A stretch of DNA of 8,717 bases from Clostridiales bacterium (GTDB lineage Bacteria; Bacillota; Clostridia; UBA1381), in contig DMLG01000023.1 in the NCBI GenBank assembly GCA_003453455.1, positions 1 to 8,717 on the forward strand. Reading direction: 5' to 3'. Below, piece after piece: positions 1-6,987 of this stretch; positions within the stretch are counted from its first letter, which is position 1, and each line of letters starts with the position of its first letter. The notes under the pieces were generated by a model. It did not search any database and was not told the DNA's origin. It worked only from the letters and a program-made list of their open reading frames with translations. Position numbers and translations under genes: made by a program.

Positions 1-24
1 AAACATAAGCAAAAACAGGGTTGA
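1..24 (+). CDS. rpmJ: 50S ribosomal protein L36 (3' end only)
   Basis: The first 24 bases read in frame 1 as KHKQKQG followed by TGA. This is the usual C-terminus of bacterial L36 (…NPKHKQKQG). L36 is a protein of about 37 residues in the large ribosomal subunit, and rpmJ normally lies directly before rpsM in Firmicutes, which is the arrangement here. Only seven codons are visible, so the zinc-binding cysteines cannot be checked. The call rests on the distinctive tail plus synteny. Confidence 0.88.
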   Translation, partial: KHKQKQG

Positions 25-153
25 TTTTAACTTGGACAAAATGTATCCATGCTTTTAAATGAAATCAAATGTATGTGTTTGGTTATCACAATTATGCGGA
101 TAGTATCCCAAAAAAATTAAAAATTGTGAGATTTATTTAATGGAGGTGTAAAA
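25..153 (+). promoter_or_regulatory. Long rpmJ-rpsM leader with inverted repeats
   Basis: This 129-bp gap is longer than the few tens of bases usual between these two genes. It contains a perfect 8-bp inverted repeat (TCACAATT 86-93 with AATTGTGA 122-129). Its loop holds a small GGAT/ATCC hairpin (98-101 with 105-108). TATCC occurs twice (44-48 and 104-108), so GGATA at 98-102 could pair with either copy. The rpsM ribosome binding site (GGAGGTG, about 142-148) lies just past the large stem. A weak promoter-like pair, TGGACA (33-38) and TTAAAT (55-60) with a 16-bp spacer, is also present. An S4-type autoregulatory leader or an internal promoter is possible by analogy with the E. coli alpha operon; neither is proven. 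Confidence 0.4.
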
Positions 154-519
154 ATGGCAAGAATTGCAGGTGTTGACTTACCGAGGGAGAAACGAGTTGA
201 AATCGGATTAACCTATATTTACGGTATCGGTCTTAAAACATCACAGAAATTGCTGAAAGAAAACGGCATAAATCCTGATACAAGAGTTAAGGATTTAACA
301 GAGGAAGAGGTAAGCAAGTTAAGAGAATCAATCAGTAACTATACTGTTGAGGGTGAACTCAAAACACAAATTTCTCTTGATATTAAAAGACTTATGGAAA
401 TTGGCTGTTACAGGGGTGTAAGACACAGAAAAGGTCTTCCTGTAAGAGGACAGAACACTAAGAATAATGCAAGAACCAGAAAAGGTCCTGCAAGAACAAT
501 GGCAAATAAGAAGAAGTAA
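154..519 (+). CDS. rpsM: 30S ribosomal protein S13
   Basis: S13 sits in the head of the small ribosomal subunit, contacts the P-site tRNA and forms intersubunit bridges with the 50S subunit. The 121-residue product is full length. It begins [10 protein letters not shown] and carries the family signature [17 protein letters not shown] at residues 84-100, then the basic tail [14 protein letters not shown] that reaches toward tRNA. The ATG is preceded by TGGAGGTG at 141-148, a good ribosome binding site. rpsK follows after 15 bp, so the genes are co-transcribed. Confidence 0.98.
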   Translation: MARIAGVDLPREKRVEIGLTYIYGIGLKTSQKLLKENGINPDTRVKDLTEEEVSKLRESISNYTVEGELKTQISLDIKRLMEIGCYRGVRHRKGLPVRGQNTKNNARTRKGPARTMANKKK

Positions 520-534
520 AGGGGGGACTAAGCA

Positions 535-930
535 ATGGCAAAAGTAGCAAGAAAAACTACTCGTACAAAGAGAGTTAAAAAGAACATCGAAAGAGGAGCA
601 GCACATATCCGCTCATCTTTTAATAACACAATCGTTACCATTACCGATGTAAACGGTAATGCGCTTTCATGGGCAAGTGCCGGTGGCTTAGGCTTCCGCG
701 GATCTAAAAAGAGTACTCCGTTTGCTGCGCAAACTGCGGCAGAAACGGCAGCAAAAGCTGCAATGGAGCACGGACTTAAAACTGTTGAAGTTTATGTAAA
801 AGGCCCCGGAGCAGGCAGAGAAGCTGCAATAAGAGCACTTCAAGCAGCAGGTCTTGAAGTTACGATGATTAAGGATGTAACTCCTATTCCTCATAACGGA
901 TGCAGACCGCCTAAGAGAAGAAGAGTCTGA
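535..930 (+). CDS. rpsK: 30S ribosomal protein S11
   Basis: S11 lies on the platform of the 30S subunit near the E site, where it contacts 16S rRNA and S18. The 131-residue protein is full length, with the conserved core [21 protein letters not shown] (residues 46-66), [13 protein letters not shown] (90-102) and the terminal [14 protein letters not shown]. The ribosome binding site is unusual: a run of six G residues (521-526) rather than AGGAGG, still well spaced from the ATG. It ends in TGA, and rpsD starts 18 bp downstream. Confidence 0.98.
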   Translation: MAKVARKTTRTKRVKKNIERGAAHIRSSFNNTIVTITDVNGNALSWASAGGLGFRGSKKSTPFAAQTAAETAAKAAMEHGLKTVEVYVKGPGAGREAAIRALQAAGLEVTMIKDVTPIPHNGCRPPKRRRV

Positions 931-948
931 TAAAGGAGGAAATAGAAG

Positions 949-1542
949 ATGGCAAGAAATATGCAACCAGTTCTCAAAAGATGCAGAACATTGGGAATAG
1001 AACCTGCTGTTATGGGAGTTCATAAAAGTTCTAAAAAGAACCCCGCAAAAGGCAGAAAAAAGCAATCCGAATACGGCTTGCAGCTTACAGAAAAGCAAAA
1101 GGTTAAGTTTATATACGGCGTTTTGGAAAAGCAGTTCAGACAGTACTATGTTATGGCTACCAAAAAGCACGGTATAACAGGTGAGGAATTATTATCAATT
1201 CTTGAAACAAGACTTGACAATGTTGTATTCAGACTTTGCCTTGCAAACACAAGAAGAGAAGCAAGACAAATCGTAAACCACGGACATATCCTTGTAAACG
1301 GTAAAAAGGTTGATATCCCGTCATATCTTGTAAAAGCAGGTGATGTGATTGCACTTACTGAAAAGAGCAAGGCATCTGCAAGAACACAGGAAATCGCAGA
1401 GGCAAATGCGGCAAGGGTCGTACCAAAGTGGTTAGACATGGATAAGAATACTAAGCAAGGTAAGGTTATAGCACTTCCTGCTCGTGACGATATTGATTAC
1501 GAGGTTGAGGAGCACTTGATTGTCGAATTGTATTCTAAGTAA
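949..1542 (+). CDS. rpsD: 30S ribosomal protein S4, zinc-free form
   Basis: S4 is a primary 16S rRNA-binding assembly protein, and in several bacteria it represses its own operon. The 197-residue product has the S4 N-terminal domain with SEYGLQL at 40-46, then the S4 RNA-binding domain at about 88-150 ([37 protein letters not shown]), and the usual C-terminal motif LIVELYSK. The N-terminus has a single cysteine (C12) instead of the four zinc ligands of C+ S4 proteins, so it should be a zinc-independent C- form as in Bacillus. The ribosome binding site AAGGAGG (933-939) supports the ATG. In many Bacillales rpsD sits elsewhere; here it is in the alpha operon, as is common in Clostridia. Confidence 0.98.
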   Translation: MARNMQPVLKRCRTLGIEPAVMGVHKSSKKNPAKGRKKQSEYGLQLTEKQKVKFIYGVLEKQFRQYYVMATKKHGITGEELLSILETRLDNVVFRLCLANTRREARQIVNHGHILVNGKKVDIPSYLVKAGDVIALTEKSKASARTQEIAEANAARVVPKWLDMDKNTKQGKVIALPARDDIDYEVEEHLIVELYSK

Positions 1543-1599
1543 TCAATGTTTTACCCTCGGAAAAGTAATAATTGAATATATGAAGGAGGGTCCGATACA
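1543..1599 (+). promoter_or_regulatory. rpsD-rpoA spacer with possible pseudoknot over the rpoA ribosome binding site
   Basis: ACCCTC (1553-1558) is perfectly complementary to GAGGGT (1586-1591), which is most of the rpoA Shine-Dalgarno sequence. TCAAT (1543-1547) is complementary to ATTGA (1571-1575). The two helices interleave, as in an H-type pseudoknot that would hide the rpoA initiation site. Helices of 5 and 6 bp can arise by chance in AT-rich DNA. Regulation here (for example by S4, or coupling to rpsD translation) is inference only. No promoter or terminator is obvious in the spacer. Confidence 0.3.
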
Positions 1600-2544
1600 A
1601 TGATAGAAATGGAAAAGCCCAATATAGAATGTAAAAAACTGACAGAGGATTTTGGCATATTTGAGGTATCTCCCTTAGAGCGCGGATATGCAACAACAAT
1701 AGGAAATTCTTTGCGCAGGATATTGCTTTCATCTCTCCCGGGAGCTGCTGCAACATCAATTAAAATTGATGGTGTTCAGCACGAATTTTCGACAATTCCG
1801 GGAGTTAAAGAAGATGTTCCGGAGATTATCCTGAACATCAAGAAGCTTGCAATAAAGTTATATTCTGATGAGCCTAAAACAGTATATATCGAGGCACATG
1901 GTGCTGGTGAAATTACCGCAGGAGATATAAAGACCGATTCAGAGGTTGAAATATTTAATCCCGATTTGCACATAGCAACGCTTAACGAAGATGCTAAATT
2001 GTATATGGAAATAACCGTTGCAAAGGGCAGAGGCTATATCTCGGCTGATAAGAATAAGCAGATATTAGGGTTGCCTGTGGGAGTAATACCCGTAGATGCG
2101 ATATTTACTCCTGTTAAGAAGGTGAACTATACTGTTGAAAATACAAGAGTAGGCAGCAATATTGACAGGGAGAAGCTGACGGTTGAGGTCTCAACCAATA
2201 GCACTACAAAACCTGATGAGGCGGTAAGCCTTGCTGCCAAGATAATGAATGACCTTTTGACGCTTTTCGTTGACCTTTCAGAAGAGGCAAAGAATACGGA
2301 AATCGTAAAGGAAAAGGAAGAAAGCAAAAAGGAAAAGGTTTTGGAAATGACCATTGAAGACTTAGAGCTTTCAGTCCGTTCATATAACTGCTTAAAGCGT
2401 GCAAGCATCAATACAGTTGAAGACCTTGCAAACCGTACCGAAGAAGAAATGATGAAAGTCAGAAATTTGGGACGCAAATCGCTTGATGAAGTTAAGAATA
2501 AATTGCATTCCTTAGGGTTAGCCCTAAGGGAGGAAGAAGAATAA
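1600..2544 (+). CDS. rpoA: DNA-directed RNA polymerase subunit alpha
   Basis: The alpha subunit dimerises to nucleate RNA polymerase assembly and contacts UP elements and activators through its C-terminal domain. The 314-residue protein is full length. The N-terminal domain (about 1-230) shows [20 protein letters not shown] (27-46) and [14 protein letters not shown] residues at 70-79. A Lys/Glu-rich linker spans about 230-248. The C-terminal domain (about 250-310) has [12 protein letters not shown] (257-268) and [10 protein letters not shown] (289-298). Arg260 corresponds to the DNA-contacting Arg265 of E. coli, and K293/S294 to K298/S299. The ATG is preceded by AAGGAGGG (1583-1590). Confidence 0.98.
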   Translation: MIEMEKPNIECKKLTEDFGIFEVSPLERGYATTIGNSLRRILLSSLPGAAATSIKIDGVQHEFSTIPGVKEDVPEIILNIKKLAIKLYSDEPKTVYIEAHGAGEITAGDIKTDSEVEIFNPDLHIATLNEDAKLYMEITVAKGRGYISADKNKQILGLPVGVIPVDAIFTPVKKVNYTVENTRVGSNIDREKLTVEVSTNSTTKPDEAVSLAAKIMNDLLTLFVDLSEEAKNTEIVKEKEESKKEKVLEMTIEDLELSVRSYNCLKRASINTVEDLANRTEEEMMKVRNLGRKSLDEVKNKLHSLGLALREEEE

Positions 2545-2571
2545 TTGCCTGATGAAAAGGAGGGATTGTTA

Positions 2572-2910
2572 ATGGGAACAAGAAAGCTAAATCTTCCAAC
2601 TGACCAAAGAAAAGCGCTACTCAGAAATTTGGTAACAAGCTTTTTGGAAACAGGAAGAATTGAAACTACATTAACAAGAGCAAAAGAAACACAGAGTTTG
2701 GCTGAAAAGATGATTACTCTCGGTAAGGCAAACACTCTGCACTCTCGCCGTCAAGCTTTGGAATTTATCACAAAAGAAGATGTTGTAACGAAACTTTTTG
2801 CTGAAATTGCTCCAAAGTATGCTGAAAGAAACGGCGGATATACAAGAATAATGCAAACAGGGCCTCGCCGCGGCGACGCAGCCCCAATGGCAATTCTTGA
2901 ACTTGTATAA
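2572..2910 (+). CDS. rplQ: 50S ribosomal protein L17
   Basis: L17 is a large-subunit protein near the peptide exit tunnel. The 112-residue product is of normal length, with [17 protein letters not shown] (4-20), [11 protein letters not shown] (29-39) and the terminal [16 protein letters not shown] (97-112). I chose ATG 2572 rather than the upstream TTG at 2545. AAAAGGAGGG (2556-2564) is correctly spaced before 2572, and L17 proteins begin at this point in the alignment. It is the last gene of the cluster: a strong terminator follows. The ecfA/ecfT-truA-rplM-rpsI genes that follow rplQ in many Firmicutes are absent here. Confidence 0.97.
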   Translation: MGTRKLNLPTDQRKALLRNLVTSFLETGRIETTLTRAKETQSLAEKMITLGKANTLHSRRQALEFITKEDVVTKLFAEIAPKYAERNGGYTRIMQTGPRRGDAAPMAILELV

Positions 2911-2917
2911 TGAACAT

Positions 2918-2948
2918 AAAAGCTCCGATTTATTTGTCGGAGCTTTTT
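2918..2948 (+). terminator. Intrinsic terminator of the ribosomal protein operon
   Basis: AAAAGCTCCGA (2918-2928) pairs with TCGGAGCTTTT (2937-2947) around an 8-base loop, followed by a T tract. The hairpin begins 8 bases after the rplQ stop codon, so it should end transcription of the whole cluster. Confidence 0.92.
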
Positions 2949-2950
2949 GC

Positions 2951-2979
2951 TTGATGTTTTAGTTCTGGTATGATATAAT
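2951..2979 (+). promoter_or_regulatory. Promoter of the short-chain dehydrogenase gene
   Basis: There is a consensus -10 TATAAT (2974-2979) with the extended element TG at 2971-2972, and a -35 TTGATG (2951-2956) at exactly 17 bp spacing. Transcription should begin near 2986. The -35 starts directly after the T tract of the rplQ terminator, so the gene is separated from the ribosomal operon and has its own vegetative sigma-A type promoter. Confidence 0.85.
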
Positions 2980-3007
2980 GACAGGCATAAGAAAAGGAGT
3001 GAGCCCT

Positions 3008-3721
3008 TTGAGAAATGTAATAGTAACAGGCGGAACGCGGGGGATAGGAGCAAGTATCAGCCGTGAATTTATAGAAAACGGCGACAGGGTTTTTGCCGTT
3101 TACGAAAAAAATGATATAGTTGCACAAGAATTCCAAAAAAGTACAGGTGCCATAATCATAAAAGCAGATGTATCAAAAAAAGAAGGCGTATCAAGCGTTT
3201 TTGATGTTGTCAGAAAGTACGGAAAAACCAATGTTTTAGTGAATAATGCGGGTATTTCAGAGATAAAACCCTTTGCAGATATTACAGAGGAAGATTGGGA
3301 CAAAATCTTCCAAGTGAATGTGAAAAGTGCATTTTTGATGTCAAAACAGGCTCTTTCTGATATGCTTTTTAGTAAAAAAGGGAAAATAATAAATATTTCG
3401 TCAATTTGGGGACAGACGGGCGGCTCGTGCGAGGTGCATTATTCAGCCTCAAAAGCGGCGCAAATCGGCTTTACAAAGGCATTGGCAAAGGAATTGGGAT
3501 TATCCGGTATTCAGGTCAACTGCGTTGCACCGGGGGTTATTAAAACCGATATGAACGCTCATTTAACAGGTGAAGATTTGCAAGCTTTGACGGAGGAAAT
3601 TCCGCTAAACCGAATAGGAACTCCCGAAGATATCGCAAAGACAGTGTTTTTCTTAGCAAGCGATAACGCAAACTATATAACAGGGCAGGTTTTTGGAGTA
3701 AACGGCGGTATGCTAATTTAA
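3008..3721 (+). CDS. ymfI: Short-chain dehydrogenase/reductase, FabG-like, probably EF-P 5-aminopentanone reductase (YmfI type)
   Basis: The 237-residue protein is a classical SDR using NAD(P)H. It has the cofactor motif TGGTRGIG (7-14), AD-V (53-55), NNAG (79-82), structural Asn104, and the catalytic set Ser132, Tyr145 and Lys149 in the YSASK context, then PGVIKTDM (175-182) and a C-terminal VNGG. The general fold and chemistry (carbonyl reduction) are certain. From memory of clostridial relatives, the stretch SSIWGQTGGSCEVHYSASK resembles the YmfI group, which reduces the 5-aminopentanone modification on elongation factor P. FabG of fatty acid synthesis is the alternative, but no fab genes are nearby. 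The start is TTG at 3008 with AAGGAGTG (2994-3001) eight bases upstream. The in-frame ATG at 2978 lies inside the promoter -10 and cannot be in the mRNA. Confidence 0.82.
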   Translation: MRNVIVTGGTRGIGASISREFIENGDRVFAVYEKNDIVAQEFQKSTGAIIIKADVSKKEGVSSVFDVVRKYGKTNVLVNNAGISEIKPFADITEEDWDKIFQVNVKSAFLMSKQALSDMLFSKKGKIINISSIWGQTGGSCEVHYSASKAAQIGFTKALAKELGLSGIQVNCVAPGVIKTDMNAHLTGEDLQALTEEIPLNRIGTPEDIAKTVFFLASDNANYITGQVFGVNGGMLI

Positions 3722-3750
3722 AAAAGTGATGGATTTTCCATCACTTTTTT
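3721..3750. terminator. Bidirectional terminator shared by the SDR gene and trxB
   Basis: AAAAAGTGATGGA (3721-3733) and TCCATCACTTTTT (3737-3749) form a 13-bp perfect stem with a 3-base loop. A tracts lie on one side and T tracts on the other, so it can terminate both convergent transcripts. It touches the stop codons of both genes: the SDR stop ends at 3721 and the trxB stop occupies 3749-3751. Confidence 0.92.
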
Positions 3751-4651
3751 AAATGTTTAGCGAAATGTCATTTGCAGCAATTGCGCCGTCTGCGGCCGCT
3801 GTAATTATCTGCCGAAGCGGTGTTGTACGCACATCTCCAACGGCATAAATGCCGTTTATATTTGTTCGCATATTTTCATCGGTTACTATATATCCGCTGC
3901 TATCAAGTTCCAAAAAGTCTTTGAAAATGGCGCTGTTCGGAATACGCCCTGCCGCAACAAAAACAGCGGAGGTATCCAAGACGGAATTTTCAGAAGATAT
4001 GGTGTTTTTTAAAACTACCGAATTAACCATTTTTTCGCCCTGGATTTTTTCAATTATCTCATTCGTTCTCACTATTATTTTAGGATTTCCTTTAACCTTT
4101 TCGACCAAATTCGCACTTGCACGGAATTTATCGCGGCGATGAATGAGATAAACTGCCTTACAGAATTTTGAAAGATAAAGTGCGTCTTCAAAAGCGGTAT
4201 TTCCGCCACCTGCAACAAGAACTGTTTTGTCCTTGAAAAATGCTCCGTCGCAGGTTGCGCAGTAGGAAACACCGACCCCCTTAAACTGCTCCTCTCCATC
4301 AGCACCCAAAAGGCGCGGACTTGCACCCGTTGCAATAATAATTGCCTTTGCACGGTACTCATTTTTTCGGGTTTTTACGATTTTTGTGCCGTCTTCCAAA
4401 ACTTTTATTTCAAGCGATTTTTCAGAGGAGAGCACACCTCCGAATTTAAGTGACTGAGTACGCATTTTTTCTGCGAGCTCAGCGCCTTTTCCGAAAAATC
4501 CGGGGAAATTGTCAACTTCATAGGTATAGTTTAATTGTCCGCCGCAGCCTGTGGATTCCAAAATCAATGTTTTTAAATTCGCTCTTCCAAGGTATAGCGC
4601 TGCGGTAAGACCTGCCGGTCCTGCCCCTATAATAATTACATCAAAATCCAT
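3749..4651 (-). CDS. trxB: Thioredoxin-disulfide reductase
   Basis: This FAD enzyme transfers electrons from NADPH to thioredoxin in the cytoplasm. The 300-residue protein has the usual low-molecular-weight TrxB layout: FAD-binding GAGPAG (9-14), ATGASPR (107-113), the redox-active CATC disulfide in YCATCDG (130-136), an NADPH-binding Rossmann motif GGGNTA (148-153) with HRRDKFRA (171-178) for the NADP phosphate, and the second FAD motif YAVGDVR (269-275). Length and motifs indicate an intact enzyme. It is the last gene of the leftward operon. Its ribosome binding site GAAAGGAG (4667-4660) overlaps the kinase stop codon, and the gap is 15 bp, so it is co-transcribed with the two-component system. 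The NADPH-type motif argues against ferredoxin-dependent relatives. Confidence 0.95.
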   Translation of the reverse strand: MDFDVIIIGAGPAGLTAALYLGRANLKTLILESTGCGGQLNYTYEVDNFPGFFGKGAELAEKMRTQSLKFGGVLSSEKSLEIKVLEDGTKIVKTRKNEYRAKAIIIATGASPRLLGADGEEQFKGVGVSYCATCDGAFFKDKTVLVAGGGNTAFEDALYLSKFCKAVYLIHRRDKFRASANLVEKVKGNPKIIVRTNEIIEKIQGEKMVNSVVLKNTISSENSVLDTSAVFVAAGRIPNSAIFKDFLELDSSGYIVTDENMRTNINGIYAVGDVRTTPLRQIITAAADGAIAANDISLNI

Positions 4652-4666
4652 AAAAATTGCTCCTTT

Positions 4667-6079
4667 CTACGCCTTTTCAAGAGTAAAGGAAAAGGTCGTT
4701 TTTCTTGATGAATTACCCGTTTTTACGCTTTTTACATTTATTTGCTGTGAGTGAAGATTAAGTATATTTTTCACAAAGGAAAGCCCTAAACCTGCTCCCA
4801 CATTTTCTCGGTTTCGTGATTTATCGGTTTTATAGAACCTATCAAAAATATACGGCAAATCTGCCTCGTCTATGCCAGTCCCTATGTTTGAAATTTCAAA
4901 AATAATATGCTCGCTGTCAGAAAAAACTTTTATTTCTATTGTTGAATTCTCAAAACTATACTTTATAGCATTATCTAAAAGATTGATTATTACACGCTTT
5001 ATTGAATCAGGTTCTGCAAAAACATAAATATTTTCCGCCTCAAAATCAACCGAAAGGTCAAGACCTTTTGCATCAATTTCCTTTTCTGCGGCTATTATGC
5101 AAAGCCGGATTGTCTCTGCAAAATCAAATCTTTTTATGGAAAGCTTATAGCCGCGTGAAGACATTTTTGTCATTTCAAACATTTCGTTTGTAAGCCTCGA
5201 AAGTCTTGTGGTTTCATCTAAAACAAGCTTCAAATACTCATTTTCGCGTTCCTTTGGGATTGTGCCGTCTAAAATGCCCGATATAAAGCCTGATATCGAT
5301 GTCATAGGCGTTCTAAGCTCGTGGGATACATCCGATATAAAGCTTGCGCGCATTTCTTCCAAATGCTCCAAAGAATCAGCCATATAGTTAAAGCTTGAAG
5401 CAAGCTGTGCAATTTCATCTGCGGCGGAAACGCTGACGCGCTTATCAAATTTACCTGATGCTATTTCAAGAACTGCGTCATTTATTTCTTTAAGGGGTTT
5501 TGAAAAGGAGCGCGAGCTCAAATATATTAGAATCATTGCTATAATGATTGCTATTACCAGCGAAATAAATATTATGTGTGAAAATTCCTGTATGGTACTC
5601 TTCATAATATTTGGGGGGAAGAAGAAGAAAATTCCGCCTAATACCTTATTATGATAAATAATGGGTATGCCGATTATATTTCGGTGCAGATTTCTTTTAG
5701 AATCCCTTATAAATTTATTTACAGTATCTCCTGAAAGTACAGTATTTATGATATAATCGGGTACAGTTTCAGTATTATCAGTTGCAGAAAAAACCGTTTT
5801 TTCCGTATTGATGACAGTTATATCGGCGCCTATTATCATCGACCAGGAGGCGAGAGTGGAATTATACGCCATTTTAAGTCTTGAATCATCAGTTTGCATA
5901 GCAACTTCGGTAGTCAGGTATTCAATACTTTCTGCCGCACTCTTTGAATAATGCATACGCTCGTGAAGTACATAGTTATTTAGAAGTCCCAGCATAGAAA
6001 CTGAAATGAGAGTGACAACAACGAGAATTATAGCCGTACTTGTCCAGAAAAGCTTTTGAAAAATAGTTTTAAACATCAT
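4667..6079 (-). CDS. Membrane sensor histidine kinase (HAMP, HisKA, HATPase_c)
   Basis: The 470-residue kinase is partner of the adjacent response regulator. One membrane segment lies at about 12-33. An extracytoplasmic sensor region of about 130 residues follows (35-165), and I do not recognise its fold or ligand. A second membrane helix spans about 168-188, then a HAMP linker at about 190-242. The HisKA domain has phospho-acceptor His253 in SHELRTP (252-258). The ATPase domain has the N box INLLDNAIKYS (365-375), a G1 region SNIGTGI (397-403), the F box FDRFYKTDKSR (412-422) and the G2 box GAGLGLSFVKNIL (428-440). G1 has Asn where DxGxG kinases have Asp, a substitution I believe occurs in some clostridial kinases. 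The frame starts at 6079 and overlaps the regulator stop. A second Met codon at 6076 is better spaced (7 bases) from GAGG (6087-6084) and may be the true start. Confidence 0.93.
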   Translation of the reverse strand: MMFKTIFQKLFWTSTAIILVVVTLISVSMLGLLNNYVLHERMHYSKSAAESIEYLTTEVAMQTDDSRLKMAYNSTLASWSMIIGADITVINTEKTVFSATDNTETVPDYIINTVLSGDTVNKFIRDSKRNLHRNIIGIPIIYHNKVLGGIFFFFPPNIMKSTIQEFSHIIFISLVIAIIIAMILIYLSSRSFSKPLKEINDAVLEIASGKFDKRVSVSAADEIAQLASSFNYMADSLEHLEEMRASFISDVSHELRTPMTSISGFISGILDGTIPKERENEYLKLVLDETTRLSRLTNEMFEMTKMSSRGYKLSIKRFDFAETIRLCIIAAEKEIDAKGLDLSVDFEAENIYVFAEPDSIKRVIINLLDNAIKYSFENSTIEIKVFSDSEHIIFEISNIGTGIDEADLPYIFDRFYKTDKSRNRENVGAGLGLSFVKNILNLHSQQINVKSVKTGNSSRKTTFSFTLEKA

Positions 6080-6759
6080 TTAACCTCAAATTTATATCCA
6101 ACGCCCCAAACTGTTTTAAGCTGCCAATTTTCGTGAGCCGCTTCAAGTTTTTGCCGGAGTCTTTTTATATGTACATCAACTGTACGTGAATCACCGAAGT
6201 AATCAAATCCCCAAACCTTATCTAAAAGCTGTTCTCTTGTATAAACCCTGTTTGGATTTTGCGCAAGGAAGTATAAAAGTTCGATTTCCTTTGGTGGGGC
6301 GTCAACGGTTTCACCGTTAATTTTAAGCTCATAATTTTCAATGTTTATTGAAAGATTTGGAAAAGAAACTTCTTTTTTATCATCTATTTTTTGTGTTTCG
6401 CTGCGCCGTAGCACCGCTTTTACTCTTGCTACAAGCTCTTTTGGTTCAAATGGCTTTGTCATATAGTCGTCAGCGCCCAGCTCCAACCCCAAAACCTTAT
6501 CAAAAGTGTCGGATTTTGCGGTCAGCATAATAATAGGGATTTGTGAAGTCTTTCGTATCTCTTTGCAAACCTGCCATCCGTCTTTTTTCGGTATCATAAT
6601 ATCAAGAATAATAAGCCCGGGTGATTCAGTTTCAAAAAGGCGCAGTGCCTCCTCTCCGTCATAGGCACATACTGTGCTAAATCCCTCTTTTTCAAGATAT
6701 AGCCTTGAAAGCTCAACAATATTTTTTTCATCATCAACAATTAAAACTTTATTACTCAT
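6076..6759 (-). CDS. OmpR/PhoB-family response regulator
   Basis: The 227-residue transcription factor has a receiver domain (about 3-115) with acidic residues Asp9/Asp10, phospho-acceptor Asp53 in LDIMIP, Thr80 and Lys102 (TKPF). A winged-helix DNA-binding domain (about 133-225) follows, with SRTVDVHIKRLRQKL (191-205) as the recognition-helix region and VWGVGYKF (217-224) as the wing. All phosphorylation residues are present. It is first in the operon and overlaps the kinase start by 4 bp (ATGA), typical of a cognate pair. The ATG has GAGG (6770-6767) seven bases upstream. Target genes are unknown; co-transcription with trxB suggests, but does not show, a link to redox or envelope stress. 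Confidence 0.95.
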   Translation of the reverse strand: MSNKVLIVDDEKNIVELSRLYLEKEGFSTVCAYDGEEALRLFETESPGLIILDIMIPKKDGWQVCKEIRKTSQIPIIMLTAKSDTFDKVLGLELGADDYMTKPFEPKELVARVKAVLRRSETQKIDDKKEVSFPNLSINIENYELKINGETVDAPPKEIELLYFLAQNPNRVYTREQLLDKVWGFDYFGDSRTVDVHIKRLRQKLEAAHENWQLKTVWGVGYKFEVK

Positions 6760-6797
6760 AGTAAAACCTCATTTCTATGAAATTTTCTGCTTCAAGT

Positions 6798-6826
6798 ATT
6801 ATATCATAAAATTGCCGCTGTGTATA
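6798..6826 (-). promoter_or_regulatory. Promoter of the regulator-kinase-trxB operon
   Basis: On the minus strand there is a perfect -10 TATAAT (6803-6798) with an upstream TG one base away, and a -35 TATACA (6826-6821) at 17 bp. Transcription would start near 6791, giving a leader of about 30 bases. The 228-bp divergent gap (6760-6987) holds this promoter and that of manA, about 75 bp apart back to back. Confidence 0.75.
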
Positions 6827-6876
6827 GTATTTTTTAAACTCACTTAAAACTACAAGTATAAAAATAGACTTATATA

Positions 6877-6905
6877 TTGATTTTAATTCTGTTTTTTGGT
6901 ATAAT
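6877..6905 (+). promoter_or_regulatory. Promoter of manA
   Basis: There is a -35 TTGATT (6877-6882), a 17-bp spacer and a perfect -10 TATAAT (6900-6905) with the extended TG at 6897-6898. The start point should be near 6912, leaving a 5' leader of about 75 bases in which I see no riboswitch or strong hairpin. Confidence 0.8.
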
Positions 6906-6987
6906 AAAACAAAAAATGGAAAAAGTTTTTCTGATGTAACATATGATGCTTAGCATTAAATACATAGTGTAATTGAGAGGAATATTT

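Noticed and set aside
688..1170. Long antisense frame over rpsK/rpsD, and similar minus-strand frames over rpoA
   Set aside because: These are mirror frames of highly conserved ribosomal genes, with no ribosome binding site and no recognisable protein features.
2545..2571. TTG at 2545 as the start of rplQ
   Set aside because: It directly abuts the rpoA stop, would place the AAAAGGAGGG site inside the gene, and adds nine residues absent from L17 proteins.
2978..3007. ATG at 2978 as start of the SDR gene
   Set aside because: It lies within the -10 TATAAT of the gene's own promoter and has no ribosome binding site. TTG 3008 has a good one and fits the SDR N-terminus.
3849..4142. Plus-strand frames within trxB and the kinase
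   Set aside because: They are shadows of genes with clear motifs on the minus strand.
6973..6987. TTG at 6973 as the start of manA
   Set aside because: It overlaps the GAGAGGA ribosome binding site of ATG 6988 and the extra residues are not family-like.
6906..6987. Riboswitch in the manA leader
   Set aside because: The 75-base leader is AT-rich with no strong stem or terminator, so nothing supports a structured aptamer.
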